From assembly GCF_000757825.1 (NCBI RefSeq), contig NZ_CP009451.1:3596001-3660000 (forward strand): DNA of 64,000 bases. The letters run 5' to 3'. This stretch comes from Cedecea neteri (GTDB taxonomy: Bacteria; Pseudomonadota; Gammaproteobacteria; Enterobacterales; Enterobacteriaceae). The notes below the pieces were generated by a model. That model searched no databases. It was given only the letters and a program-made list of their open reading frames with translations, and was not told where the DNA came from. Each line of letters begins with the position of its first letter. The stretch's first letter is position 1. Shown piece by piece: positions 1-9,176 of this stretch. The position numbers and the translations under genes are program-made.

Positions 1-553
1 TTTGTTGCACCTGAAGTAGGGTTTTTCATGTGGTTTTTTCAATGACAAAATTAATTTTTTACTTTCAAAAATAAAATTAAGGTTAATTCCCTAATAGGAT
101 TAGTCTGTAAATCCATGTTTTTTAATATTTCATCTCTGTAAGTTTTGTTTTTATTTAACACCAACAAAAACAATCAGTTGTGTTGTGTTTTTGGTCTGAA
201 GATATCAGTTTATATCCTCATCTAAATTCCCCTTATTATTCATTCCATGCGCCAGGTCAAATTGTAATACAATTTAATTTCACTTAAGGCTATTTTCATG
301 GTGTTAAAATTAGTCACCGAAATGAATTTTTTCTCTGAAAGAAATAGCCGTGAAAGGTTAATTTTATCGCCGCTTGGGTGTTTTGTAATTACATTGTTTT
401 AACACGAGAGTGACTTTTAAATGAACCCAGCTTTCATTTGATGGTTGTTTTCGCTCGTCTTTTAAAACCCTAAGGCAATTTTCAATAAATTGTTGCGCGC
501 CTGTTTCTGATATTTCGAATCAACATAACTCCGCAGAGTTAAAGAGGACGGAA
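1..553. other. AT-rich leader upstream of autotransporter
   Basis: No credible coding region is visible in this AT-rich stretch, which lies upstream of the glycine-rich autotransporter. It most likely holds that gene's promoter and regulatory sites, but I could not assign a specific promoter or operator. A ribosome binding site (AGAGGACGG, about 543-550) immediately precedes the start at 554. The low GC contrasts strongly with the very GC-rich gene that follows, a common pattern for silenced surface-protein promoters; H-NS control would be an inference. Confidence 0.5.
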
Positions 554-3500
554 ATGCCCCATTTATTACAGACCCCCGGTAAGCGACATTTGATTGCCAC
601 CGCAATCGGCGCCGCGTTGTTAAGCACCGCCCCACAGTATGTGCTCGCCGCTGACGGCCAGACAGGTGCACCTTCAACCGTTTCTGACAGCGCTCAGGGT
701 GGCGGTGGCGGCACAATGGACACCACAACGGGCATCGGCGGTAACGGTGGTGCCGGGGGGGCCGGTGAGCGTGGGCAGGGCAGTAGCCAGGGGGAAAATG
801 GCGGCGCCGGGAGCGTGGATGGCGTGGATAATTCGTTGCCACCGGGTACCGCAACCGGGGGCGTAGGCCAGCAGCCTAACGGCACGGCCACCAACGGCAG
901 CGGTTCTGCCGGCGGCGGCGGCGGCGGTGGTTCAGCGGGTGAAGTTGTCGGCGGCAATAACCAGAGCAGCAACGGCGGCGACATCAAAGGCGGTAATGGT
1001 GGGCGCGGGGGCAACGGCGGCAGCAACGCCACCGATGTTGCCGATGCAGGTAACGGCGGCAGCGGTGGTGACGGCGGTGAAGGCGGGGCGGGTGTACTGA
1101 TTACCGGGTCGGGCAGCTATAGCAACATTGGCTCCATTAGCGGGGGCGACGGGGGCACCGGCGGTAATACCGGGAGCGCAACGGCTAACAGCCAAACCAC
1201 ACCGGGCGAAGAATTACACGGCGGGAGCGGCGGTGCCGGTGGGGCCGGAGGCGACGGCATCATGTCGACACAGGGCGGCAATATCACCAACGACGGAACC
1301 ATCACCGGCGGGCATGGTGCGACGGGCGGCCTGGCGGCAAACGCGGACACCAAAGACAACGCTGATGTTACCGGTTTTGGCGGCAAAGGCGGTGAAGCTG
1401 CAGAGGGCGGAAACGGCGTATTGCTGAGCGGCACCAGCGCCATCACTAACAACGGTAATATCCACGGCGGCGACGGCGGCGACGGCGGTAACGGCGGGGC
1501 CGTTGAGTCCGGCCAGGGAACCGGCATCGTAGGTTATGGTTCTGCGGGCGGCAACGGCGGCAGCGGCATCACCGTCAAAGGCAGCGGTAAGGTCATTAAC
1601 AGCGCAGGCGGTCATATTGTGGGCGGCAACGCCGGGACAGGCGGCGGCGGTAACTCCAACAGCAGCGGGGATAATCTCACCGGTGGCGACGGCGGCGATG
1701 GCGGTAAAGGCGGCAGCGGGATCTCGCTTGAGGGCGGCGGCAGCGTCAGTAACTTCGGTGAAGTAACCGGCGGCCTCGGCAATCGCGGTGGCGGTAGCGG
1801 CAATTTAAGTACCTCGCAGGGGGGGGATTCTGGTGCGGGCGGTATTGGGATTGAAATCAACGGCGGGGGCGATGTTGTTAACGAATCCACCGGTGTAGTG
1901 ACCGGCGGTAAAGGCGGCGATGATTCTGCCGGCGGCGGTGGTGTCGGTGGCGCTGGGGGTGATGCTGTCTCCATTATTGGCGCCGGGAGCGTCACTAACC
2001 AGGGCTCGTTTGTCGGCGGCAACGGCGGCGCGGGCGCCAACGGCAGCAGCCCAACGTCAGACGGCGGGACCGGGGCAAAAGGCGGTAACGGCCTGTCCAT
2101 TGACGGCCAGGGTACGCTGACCAACGATACCGGCGCCAGTATCACCGGTGGGCTAGGGGGAACCGGCGGCGGCAGCGGTGGCAATGCCAGCCACGGCGGT
2201 AGCGGGGGCGAAGGCGGAAGCGGCGTCCTGATTGGTGCCGGCGGCATGGTCGTCAATAACGGTACAATTCTGGGCGGGACGGGCAATCGCGGCGGCGGCG
2301 GTGGCGGTGATGCCGGCGGTGCAGGCGGCGCGGGGATCAACATTACCTCCGGCGGCGGTAGCGTCGTAAATACCGGCACGATATCCGGGGGCAACGGTGG
2401 CGAACCGGGTACGGCGGGCGGCAATAACGGCGTAGGGGCCGTGGGCGTTGGCGGGGTGGGTATCAGCGGTAGCAATATGACCATCGTCAACAGCGGTACC
2501 CTTAGCGGCGGGATGGATTTCGATGGGCAAAATCGCTCTCAGGCCGTTTTGTTTACCGGCGGGACCAACTCGCTGGAGCTGCGCGACGGCTATAACGTGC
2601 TGGGTAACGTGCAGGCCACGGCCGGGGACGATACGCTTATCCTGGGCGGAGCGGCGGACAGCCAGTTTGATGCGGCCAGCATTGGCGATACTGCTCAATA
2701 TGAAGGTTTCGAGCATTTCCATAAAACGGGTGCCAGCACCTGGGTGCTGAACAACACCACGGCTGCTACAACGCCATGGACTTTGTATGAAGGTATCTTA
2801 CAGGTCGCTGAAAACGGCGCGCTGGGCTCTGCCGCCAGCCTGCTGACTTTTGACGGCGGTACGCTGCAGTTGAGCAATAGCTTTGATTTAGAACGTGCCA
2901 TCACGCTGGAAAGCGCGGGCGGCACGCTGGATACCCAGGCATTTAACACGACCATCAGCCAGGGCGTAACCGGCAGCGGCAGCCTGACCAAACTGGGCAG
3001 CGGCGCGCTGACAATGACCGGCGACAGCACCTACACAGGCACCACTACGCTGGCGGAAGGGAGCCTGGATGTCACGGGAACTCTGGTCAGCGACGTGACG
3101 GCCAGGAGCCTGACCGAGCTTTCCGGGACCGGCAGCATAGGCGCAGCCACGCTGGAAACCGGCAGCAGCTTAACCGTTGGCAGCCCGCTGCAGAACAACG
3201 ATGCTGCAGCCAGCTTTACCGTGAACGGCGCTCTGAATAACAGCGGCACCGTTAATCTTTCCCGGAACGCTAACATTGCCGGCAACCGTCTTAATGTTAG
3301 CGGTGATTATATCGGCGGGGCCAACAGCCAGCTGAACGTTAACACCGTGCTGGGGGACGACAGTTCGTTGACCGACAAACTGGTTATCCATGGTGGCACT
3401 TCTGGTTCAACCGTTCTGACTGTCAATAACGTTGGCGGCCAGGGGGCGCAAACCGAGCAGGGTATTGAAGTGGTGACCGTTGACGGGAACTCTGCGGCGG

Positions 3501-4633
3501 GCGCGTTTACCCAGTCCGGGCGTATCGTTGCCGGGGCATGGGACTACAGCCTGGTGCAGAAGGGGCAGAACTGGTACCTGACCTCTATGAGCAACCTGCC
3601 TCCGGAGCCGCCGGTTATCCCGGTTACCCCGATTACGCCAACGCAGCCAGATCCTGTACGGGTTTATCGCCCTGAGGTCGGCAGCTACCTAGTGAATCTG
3701 GCGGCGGCAAATACGCTGTTTAACCTGACGCTGGACGATCGTGAAGGGGCCACCGAATACCGTGCTCCACTGGACGAGCGCGGTCTGACCCGCAGCACTT
3801 TCTGGCTGCGTCAGGAGGGCGGACAAAACCGCTTCCATACCGGGGAAGGCCAGATCAGCTCCAGCGCTAACCGCTATGTTGCACAGATGGGGAACGAGTT
3901 CTTACACGGCACCAGCAATCAGACCGACCGCTGGGGCGCAGGCCTGATGGCCGGTTACGGTAACGTTAGCGGCAACTCACGTTCGAATCTGACCGGCTAT
4001 CGCTCTGAGTCAGAGATGGACGGCTACAGCGTCGGCGCATACGGTACCTGGTATCAGAACGCCGTGTCCCGCGAAGGCGTCTATGTCGATGGCTGGGTGA
4101 TGTACAACTGGTTTAACAACCGAGTAAGCAGTGACGATTTGCCGAACGAAGACTACAAGAGCCGGGGCTTCACCGCGTCGCTGGAAAGTGGCTATAACAT
4201 GCTGCTTAGCGAAAGCGAGCGCCAGGCGGTTTATCTTGAACCTCAGGCGCAGCTGACCTGGATGGGCGTACACAGCCCTGATCACACCGAGGTTAACGGC
4301 ACTCGCATTCAGGACAGCGGGCAGGGCAACCTGCAGTCTCGTCTGGGCGTGCGGCTGTACCTGCGTGGTCACCGCAAAGAGGACGACGGCAAAGGGCGTG
4401 AATTCAAGCCTTATGTCGAGGCTGACTGGCTGCATAACAGCAAAAACTTTGGTGTGAAAATGGGGGATACGCAGCTCAATGAAGAGGGGGCCCGCAACAT
4501 CGGCCAGCTCAAGCTTGGCGTGCAGGGGCAGATTTACCATGACCTCAATATGTGGGGCGGCGTCGCGCAGCAAATTGGCGATAAAGGCTACCATGACACC
4601 TCCGCGATGATTGGTGTGAAATACGGGTTCTGA
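554..4633 (+). CDS. Glycine-rich classical autotransporter (type Va)
   Basis: A 1359-residue surface protein. Residues 1 to about 33 form a signal peptide ending near VLA/ADG. Residues about 40-175 are almost pure Gly/Ser/Asn. From about 177 to 650 there are some eleven irregular modules, each pairing GGxGG tracts with a hydrophobic beta-rung pattern (I/V-x-N-x-G-x-I-x-GG). Residues about 700-1010 carry autotransporter-associated beta-strand repeats (GTLxLSN, GSGSLTKLG, STYTGTT). After a proline linker (PPEPPVIPVTPITPTQP, about 1016-1032) the last ~300 residues are the C-terminal outer-membrane beta-barrel, ending in the typical aromatic residue (GVKYGF). The barrel should secrete the passenger to the surface, giving an adhesin or autoaggregation role by inference. 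No protease active site was recognised. The start has a good ribosome binding site. The passenger is compositionally like mycobacterial PGRS domains, but no relationship is implied. Confidence 0.9.
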   Translation: MPHLLQTPGKRHLIATAIGAALLSTAPQYVLAADGQTGAPSTVSDSAQGGGGGTMDTTTGIGGNGGAGGAGERGQGSSQGENGGAGSVDGVDNSLPPGTATGGVGQQPNGTATNGSGSAGGGGGGGSAGEVVGGNNQSSNGGDIKGGNGGRGGNGGSNATDVADAGNGGSGGDGGEGGAGVLITGSGSYSNIGSISGGDGGTGGNTGSATANSQTTPGEELHGGSGGAGGAGGDGIMSTQGGNITNDGTITGGHGATGGLAANADTKDNADVTGFGGKGGEAAEGGNGVLLSGTSAITNNGNIHGGDGGDGGNGGAVESGQGTGIVGYGSAGGNGGSGITVKGSGKVINSAGGHIVGGNAGTGGGGNSNSSGDNLTGGDGGDGGKGGSGISLEGGGSVSNFGEVTGGLGNRGGGSGNLSTSQGGDSGAGGIGIEINGGGDVVNESTGVVTGGKGGDDSAGGGGVGGAGGDAVSIIGAGSVTNQGSFVGGNGGAGANGSSPTSDGGTGAKGGNGLSIDGQGTLTNDTGASITGGLGGTGGGSGGNASHGGSGGEGGSGVLIGAGGMVVNNGTILGGTGNRGGGGGGDAGGAGGAGINITSGGGSVVNTGTISGGNGGEPGTAGGNNGVGAVGVGGVGISGSNMTIVNSGTLSGGMDFDGQNRSQAVLFTGGTNSLELRDGYNVLGNVQATAGDDTLILGGAADSQFDAASIGDTAQYEGFEHFHKTGASTWVLNNTTAATTPWTLYEGILQVAENGALGSAASLLTFDGGTLQLSNSFDLERAITLESAGGTLDTQAFNTTISQGVTGSGSLTKLGSGALTMTGDSTYTGTTTLAEGSLDVTGTLVSDVTARSLTELSGTGSIGAATLETGSSLTVGSPLQNNDAAASFTVNGALNNSGTVNLSRNANIAGNRLNVSGDYIGGANSQLNVNTVLGDDSSLTDKLVIHGGTSGSTVLTVNNVGGQGAQTEQGIEVVTVDGNSAAGAFTQSGRIVAGAWDYSLVQKGQNWYLTSMSNLPPEPPVIPVTPITPTQPDPVRVYRPEVGSYLVNLAAANTLFNLTLDDREGATEYRAPLDERGLTRSTFWLRQEGGQNRFHTGEGQISSSANRYVAQMGNEFLHGTSNQTDRWGAGLMAGYGNVSGNSRSNLTGYRSESEMDGYSVGAYGTWYQNAVSREGVYVDGWVMYNWFNNRVSSDDLPNEDYKSRGFTASLESGYNMLLSESERQAVYLEPQAQLTWMGVHSPDHTEVNGTRIQDSGQGNLQSRLGVRLYLRGHRKEDDGKGREFKPYVEADWLHNSKNFGVKMGDTQLNEEGARNIGQLKLGVQGQIYHDLNMWGGVAQQIGDKGYHDTSAMIGVKYGF

Positions 4634-4671
4634 TAAACCACACAACGCGGTCGCGAAGTTTGCGGCCATTC

Positions 4672-4700
4672 AAACGCCGCCACTGTGCGGCGTTTTTTTA
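4672..4700. terminator. Bidirectional terminator after autotransporter
   Basis: An AACGCCGC/GCGGCGTT stem with a short loop is followed by a T7 run on the plus strand. It lies between the convergent autotransporter and AraC-type regulator genes. Confidence 0.8.
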
Positions 4701-4703
4701 TTC

Positions 4704-5630
4704 TCAACTTACCGTGTTGCGGGCGGCGTTACGCCATGTTTTGGGCGACAGCCCGGTTTCGCGCTTAAAGGCGTTGCTAAAGGCGCTTTCGGAGGTGTAA
4801 CCGAGGGACTGGGCCACCATGGCAATTTGGTCTGCCTGCTCGCGCAACGCTTTCTCCGCCAGCCGCATACGCCACTGGGTCAGATAAGCCACGGGCGTAA
4901 TACCCGATACGTTACGGAAATACTCTGCAAATGTGGTGCGCGACATGGCGCAGGCTTTGGCGAGATCTTCCAGACGCCAGTTCCGAGCCGGGTTGGCGTG
5001 GATAAGCTGCAGCGCCGGGGCAAGGCGGGCATCTCCCAGTGCGCGCAGTAAACCTGCCGGAAGCGAACTGCTGGTTTGCAAATGGGCACGCAGGATCTGA
5101 ATAAACAGCAGCTGTGAAAGCTGCGCGGAGGCGAGCTGCGTGCCGGGCAGGGCCGTTTCTCGTTCGGCTATCAATCGATCGAGCAGCCAGCGAAACGAAG
5201 CCGCCTGTGGCGACGCCGCCGGAATGTGAATCCACTGCGGCAGCACCTGCGCAAGCATTTGCCCGCGGTTGGGGTCCAGCAGCACGTGGCCGCCCATATA
5301 CTCAAACTCCTTTCCTTCCCCCAGGGCGGCGTAGTTCCGCTCTCCGGCCTTAAAAACGCTCATGGCATCGACCGGCTTGATCTCCGGCGAGCTGGCGACA
5401 ATAAACGCCCGCCTGGCATTCAGCAGGCCGACGTCGCCGGTGCAAAAATGGATCGGTTCCGGATGGCCTTCGAGCATCACCCAGCAGCTGCCTTTGACGA
5501 TGGCGAAGAACTTGATTTTGTCCGGCGGGGGGAAGTGAAGCGCCCAGTCGCCGCCCGCGGTAAAGCCGCCGGTAACCAGCGACTCGGCGTCGGCAAATTT
5601 GAGGATTTCAGAAAACGGGTCGGTATGCAT
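4704..5630 (-). CDS. AraC-family regulator with cupin sensor domain
   Basis: A 308-residue transcription factor. The N-terminal half (about 1-190) resembles the cupin-like ligand domain of AraC regulators of the Cupin_6 type (FFAIVKGSCWVML, CTGDVGLLNA). The C-terminal ~100 residues contain the two helix-turn-helix motifs (LAKACAMSRTTFAEYFR; IAMVAQSLGYTSESAFSNAFKRETG). I chose the ATG at 5630 because the upstream extension has no family similarity. It is transcribed divergently from the reductase gene at 5751, with about 120 bp between them, so it probably controls that gene in response to a small-molecule substrate. Specific ligand unknown. Confidence 0.85.
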   Translation of the reverse strand: MHTDPFSEILKFADAESLVTGGFTAGGDWALHFPPPDKIKFFAIVKGSCWVMLEGHPEPIHFCTGDVGLLNARRAFIVASSPEIKPVDAMSVFKAGERNYAALGEGKEFEYMGGHVLLDPNRGQMLAQVLPQWIHIPAASPQAASFRWLLDRLIAERETALPGTQLASAQLSQLLFIQILRAHLQTSSSLPAGLLRALGDARLAPALQLIHANPARNWRLEDLAKACAMSRTTFAEYFRNVSGITPVAYLTQWRMRLAEKALREQADQIAMVAQSLGYTSESAFSNAFKRETGLSPKTWRNAARNTVS

Positions 5631-5750
5631 TGCCGTACTATCACGCAAGTATAACGGACTTTCAAGCATTCAAAATCCAGAGGTCGGGCTTTATTCTGTG
5701 CAGCAAATGAATGTATACCGCCTGCTTGCCAGGCCACAGAGGACAGAAGC

Positions 5751-6782
5751 ATGACACAAGATAGCGTATTGGTTACCGGCGGGACCGGATTTATTGCCCA
5801 GCATTGCATTATTACGCTGCTGACAAAAGGCTATGAAGTTCGCACCACCGTGCGTTCCGCTGACCGCAAAGCAGAAGTGCTCAAAAACCTGAAAGAGGGC
5901 GGCTGTGAACCAGGCGATCGTCTCTCCTTTTTCGTTGCGGATTTAATGGCGGATGAAGGCTGGGCAGATGCTATGGCCGGGTGTAGCTATGTGATGCACG
6001 GCGCTTCCCCGACGCCTTCTGGCAACCACGCCACCGACGATGACTGGATCAAACCCGCGGTGGACGGCAACCTGCGAGTGCTCCGCGCCGCAAGCTTTGC
6101 GGGCGTTAAGCGCGTGGTGCTTACCTCTGCCTTTGGTGCCGTTGGCGTTGGGCATCCCGCAGGCCACCGTCGTCCGTTCGATGAAACGGACTGGAGTGAC
6201 GTCTCCGGTAAAGTCTGGCCATATCAGAAGTCGAAAACGATGGCTGAAAAAGCGGCATGGGCGTTTATCGAAAAAGAGGGGCGCGGGCTTGAGCTGTCGG
6301 CGGTGAACCCGGTGGCGGTGATGGGGCCGGTATTAGGGCCTGATTTTTCCCACTCCACGCGGCTGGTGAAAAACATGCTGGACGGGCAAAAGGGCAACCC
6401 GAACATCAACTCTTGCTTTGTGGACGTGCGCGACGTGGCCGATTTGCACTGGCTGGCGATGACGCATCCTGCCGCCAACGGGGAGCGCTTCCTTGCCAGT
6501 TCCGGCCACAGTCTGCTGATGGTTGAGGTGGCAAAAATCCTGCGTAAACACCTCGGTGAAGCCGCCAGCAAAGTCTCCACCCTCGCGCTGCCGGACTGGA
6601 TGGTGCGCCTGGCGGCGCACAAAAATCCGGGTATGAAAGGGTCGCTGACTCTGCTCGGTGTGGACATGAATGTGACCAACGCGAAAGCGGTAAACCTGCT
6701 CGGCTGGGCGCCGCGCTCCCCGGAGGAGGCTATTGTCGCCACCGCCGAAAGCTTTATTCGCCTGGGTTTACTGGAGAAATAA
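5751..6782 (+). CDS. NAD(P)-dependent extended SDR aldehyde/ketone reductase
   Basis: A 343-residue protein of the extended short-chain dehydrogenase family, close in layout to dihydroflavonol-4-reductase/cinnamoyl-CoA reductase-like aldehyde reductases. The Rossmann nucleotide-binding motif TGGTGFIA is at residues 9-16, and the catalytic Tyr and Lys are in WPYQKSK (about 159-165). Length is normal for the family and the reading frame is intact. It probably reduces aldehydes or ketones in the cytoplasm. The divergent AraC regulator next door is the likely controller. The physiological substrate cannot be read from the sequence. Confidence 0.85.
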   Translation: MTQDSVLVTGGTGFIAQHCIITLLTKGYEVRTTVRSADRKAEVLKNLKEGGCEPGDRLSFFVADLMADEGWADAMAGCSYVMHGASPTPSGNHATDDDWIKPAVDGNLRVLRAASFAGVKRVVLTSAFGAVGVGHPAGHRRPFDETDWSDVSGKVWPYQKSKTMAEKAAWAFIEKEGRGLELSAVNPVAVMGPVLGPDFSHSTRLVKNMLDGQKGNPNINSCFVDVRDVADLHWLAMTHPAANGERFLASSGHSLLMVEVAKILRKHLGEAASKVSTLALPDWMVRLAAHKNPGMKGSLTLLGVDMNVTNAKAVNLLGWAPRSPEEAIVATAESFIRLGLLEK

Positions 6783-6784
6783 AC

Positions 6785-6897
6785 CCTGGCAGCGTGTGGC
6801 CTTCAGCCGTGGCCACGCTAAGGCTATCTGAAAGCGCCTGCCTCATCAGGGCTTCTCCGCCCTGCGTCGCCAGAATATCGCCCACGCTGCCGGGCAT
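6785..6897 (-). pseudogene. Remnant of ketopantoate-reductase-like gene (C-terminal fragment)
   Basis: On the minus strand about 37 codons read PGSVGDILATQGGEALMRQ and then SDSLSVATAEGHTLP. This resembles the C-terminal domain of the ApbA/PanE family of 2-dehydropantoate 2-reductases. A stop codon lies just upstream, no N-terminal Rossmann domain is present, and the fragment abuts the decayed mqsR. I read it as debris of a lost gene. The family call rests on remembered sequence pattern only and could be wrong. Confidence 0.45.
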
Positions 6898-6959
6898 CGG
6901 TCATTTCTGAAGATGTCTCGAGGATTTGAATCTGGTCAATTTACACACAGGTTAATCTC

Positions 6960-7034
6960 ATGGAGAAGAGAACGCCCCACACCCGTCTGAGTGTTATTCA
7001 CTCTATGGTCAGAGCAAATACTAAGGAGTCCTGA
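6960..7034 (+). pseudogene. mqsR: mqsR toxin remnant with large internal deletion
   Basis: The ATG at 6960 opens a 24-codon frame whose first 11 residues, MEKRTPHTRLS, are the start of the E. coli MqsR mRNA interferase. The last 13, VIHSMVRANTKES, line up in length with the end of MqsR (VIH...KEK). About 74 central codons, including the whole catalytic RelE-like core, are missing, and the join is in frame. It stops 1 bp before the mqsA start, the same spacing as in the E. coli mqsRA operon. The product cannot be an active endoribonuclease. Confidence 0.8.
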
Positions 7035-7035
7035 T

Positions 7036-7437
7036 ATGAAATGCCCAGTGTGCGGTGGCAATCATGCCGTTCATGAAGCCCGTGATATTCATTATGAATA
7101 CAAAGGCCATTCAAAGACGTTTCCAGGCGTGACCGGGCTGCATTGCCATGATTGCGGCGAAATTGTTTTCGCCGACGGGGAAGGTGAAGAGTATTTCACC
7201 GGTATGCTGGCATTTAACCGTGAAGTGAACGCTCAGGAGGTCGACCCTGCTTTTATCGCGGCGGTGCGGAAGCGTTTAAAACTGAACCAGGCGTAGGCTG
7301 CGGAGTTTTTTGGCGGGGGCGCAAATGCCTTCAGCCGCTATGAAACCGGGTGTATTGCTCCGCCACGTCCATTAATCCTCTTATTTGAAGCCCTGGATAA
7401 ACACCCTGAGCTTTTCGAAGAACTCAAAACAAGTTAA
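7036..7437 (+). pseudogene. mqsA: mqsA antitoxin interrupted by an in-frame amber codon
   Basis: The frame from the ATG at 7036 encodes the N-terminal zinc-binding domain of MqsA (MKCPVCGG, then GLHCHDC, providing four cysteines). It stops at a TAG at 7294-7296, after 86 residues. Reading straight on in the same frame gives the DNA-binding half (AAEFFGGGANAFSRYETG, then ALDKHPELFEELKTS) to TAA at 7435-7437, so a single codon change, probably GAG to TAG by comparison with E. coli, splits the gene. The ribosome binding site AAGGAG is at 7023-7028. The truncated product would keep the toxin-binding domain but lose the XRE-type helix-turn-helix. The last 4 bases overlap the convergent LysR gene. 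Without an intact mqsR there is no toxin to neutralise. Confidence 0.85.
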
Positions 7438-8366
7438 ACGTCCTGCCAGTAGGGCGGTGAACCAAACTTCCCCATAAAGAAGTCGATGACGGTGCGGGTG
7501 TTGAGCGACGGAAAGCGGCCGCCGGGGTACAGCATATAGAGTGAATGATCGGTGGCGCTGTAAGACGCGGTGTAATCCGTCATCAACGGAATCAGCCGTT
7601 GAGTCCGCAGCGAGTCGCTTATCTGCCAGTCCGGGAACAGCACGATACCCGCGCCGTCTTCCGCGGCTTTCACCAGCATCTCCGCATTGCCGGAAACGAT
7701 TTTAGGCTCCGGCAGGAGCTGTAGCTTCTCTTCACCCTTCGTAAAGTACCAGCGCTGCAGCCCCATCAGGCCGCGGTAGGCCAACAGCCTGTGGCCGTGC
7801 AGGTCTTCCGGCGTTTGCGGTAAGCCGTAGCGTTCGAGGTAGGCCGGGCTGGCGACCAGATAAGCACGCTGCCGGGTAATGAAGCGCCCGTGAAGCGAGC
7901 TGTCCTGCACCGGGGCAATGCGCAGCAGCAGGTCCGTACCGTCCGCCAGCGGGTCGATGTAGTTATCGGTCAGGTTTAGCTCCAGCCGCAACGCCGGGTA
8001 GCGCTCGCTGAGTTCGGCAATCCACGGGGCAATGTGGCGCAGCCCGAAGGAGACCGGGGCGTTAAAGCGAAACACGCCACCGGGCTGCTGGCGACGCTCG
8101 CCAATCTGGGTTTGCGCCTGCTCAAGCTGGCTGAGCATTTCCCGGAACGCGGCGGCGTAGATATTCCCCGCATCGGTGGCGGCCACCGCTCGTGTATTGC
8201 GGTAAAGCAACTGGGTCTCCAGAGACTGCTCGAGCTGAATCACGGTGCGCGAAACGGAAGAGGGGGACAGATTTTCCTGGCGGGCCACTTCGGAAAAACT
8301 GCCTTCGCTGATGACCGCCAGGAAGAGGCGTATCGAGCGGGCGTTTATCTGGCTAAGATCTTTCAT
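7434..8366 (-). CDS. LysR-family transcriptional regulator
   Basis: A 310-residue LysR-type regulator. The N-terminal winged helix-turn-helix occupies residues about 5-65 (FLAVISEGSFSEVARQENLSPS, SVSRTVIQLEQSL). The C-terminal periplasmic-binding-like effector domain follows (RFNAPVSFGLRHIAPWIAEL onward). I chose the ATG at 8366 (MKDLSQINARS); the 31-residue upstream extension lacks family features. It is divergent from the nitroreductase gene (8489), with 122 bp between starts, the classic arrangement for a LysR regulator and its target. Effector unknown. Confidence 0.88.
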   Translation of the reverse strand: MKDLSQINARSIRLFLAVISEGSFSEVARQENLSPSSVSRTVIQLEQSLETQLLYRNTRAVAATDAGNIYAAAFREMLSQLEQAQTQIGERRQQPGGVFRFNAPVSFGLRHIAPWIAELSERYPALRLELNLTDNYIDPLADGTDLLLRIAPVQDSSLHGRFITRQRAYLVASPAYLERYGLPQTPEDLHGHRLLAYRGLMGLQRWYFTKGEEKLQLLPEPKIVSGNAEMLVKAAEDGAGIVLFPDWQISDSLRTQRLIPLMTDYTASYSATDHSLYMLYPGGRFPSLNTRTVIDFFMGKFGSPPYWQDV

Positions 8367-8488
8367 TTGTGCAGTTTCCGCAAAAGTCTTTAAGGGATTA
8401 TACGGTTTTTCGCTATGCCCGGCAGCGCTAACATCCTCGGCAGCAAATCTTTCCGGCACATTGCCGGGTTATAAACAGAGAGGATGGT

Positions 8489-9169
8489 ATGAGCAATCAG
8501 GTTCTGGCTTTTGACGAGGCCGTGCGCCAGCGTTTTTCATCGCGAGCGTTTCTGTCTACGCCGCTGACCAACGAGCAGATTCAGGCCGTTTTGCAGGATG
8601 CGCAATATTCCCCGTCCAACTGCAATACGCAGCCGTGGAACGTGCATATTGTCTCCGGCGCAACCAAAGACGCGCTGCAAAAGATGATGATTGAGAACGA
8701 CATTGCGGGCAACGTAACGCCGGACTTCAGCTTCAGCTATGACGACTTCCACGGCGACTACTACGAGCGCAGCCAGCGCCAGGCGAAGGTTTATTATGAT
8801 GCGTTAGGCATTGCCCGCGATGATAAAGAGAAACGCCGCGAAGCCTACCTGCGTAACTTCAACTTCTTCGGGGCGCCACACGTGGCCTTCCTGTTTATGC
8901 CGTCGTTTGGCGACAACGTGCGCGTGGCGTCAGATATCGGTATGTACGGCCAGAGCTTCCTGCTGTCTCTTGCGGCACGCGGTTTTGCCGGTATTCCGCA
9001 AACGCTGCTGGGCTTCCATGCTGACGCGACGCGTAAAATTCTGGGCGTGTCGGATGACTATCGCCTGCTGTTCGGCATCTCTTTTGGTTATGCCGACCCG
9101 GATGCACCTTCCGCTGGCGTACGCATGTGGCGTCAGAGCGTGGACGAAAGCGTAACGCTGCATAACTAG
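8489..9169 (+). CDS. Nitroreductase-family flavoprotein
   Basis: A 226-residue protein of the FMN-dependent nitroreductase superfamily. The N-terminal FMN-binding signature SSRAFLSTPL is at about 17-26, and PSNCNTQPW (about 42-50) is the typical flavin-binding loop. The C-terminal half contains the conserved GIPQTLLGFH and FGISFGYAD segments. It probably reduces nitroaromatics, quinones or similar acceptors with NAD(P)H in the cytoplasm. It starts 122 bp from the divergent LysR gene, which probably induces it. The start has the ribosome binding site GAGAGGA. Confidence 0.88.
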   Translation: MSNQVLAFDEAVRQRFSSRAFLSTPLTNEQIQAVLQDAQYSPSNCNTQPWNVHIVSGATKDALQKMMIENDIAGNVTPDFSFSYDDFHGDYYERSQRQAKVYYDALGIARDDKEKRREAYLRNFNFFGAPHVAFLFMPSFGDNVRVASDIGMYGQSFLLSLAARGFAGIPQTLLGFHADATRKILGVSDDYRLLFGISFGYADPDAPSAGVRMWRQSVDESVTLHN

Positions 9170-9176
9170 CGGGCAT

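Noticed and set aside
1612..2490. 292-codon proline-rich frame on the minus strand
   Set aside because: It is the antisense of the glycine-rich autotransporter; GGC/GGN glycine codons read as proline. No ribosome binding site or family match.
554..2500. Regular repeats suggesting a CRISPR-like array
   Set aside because: The repeats are in a coding frame, irregular in length and encode Gly-rich modules; no spacer-repeat periodicity. No CRISPR array or cas gene was seen in the window.
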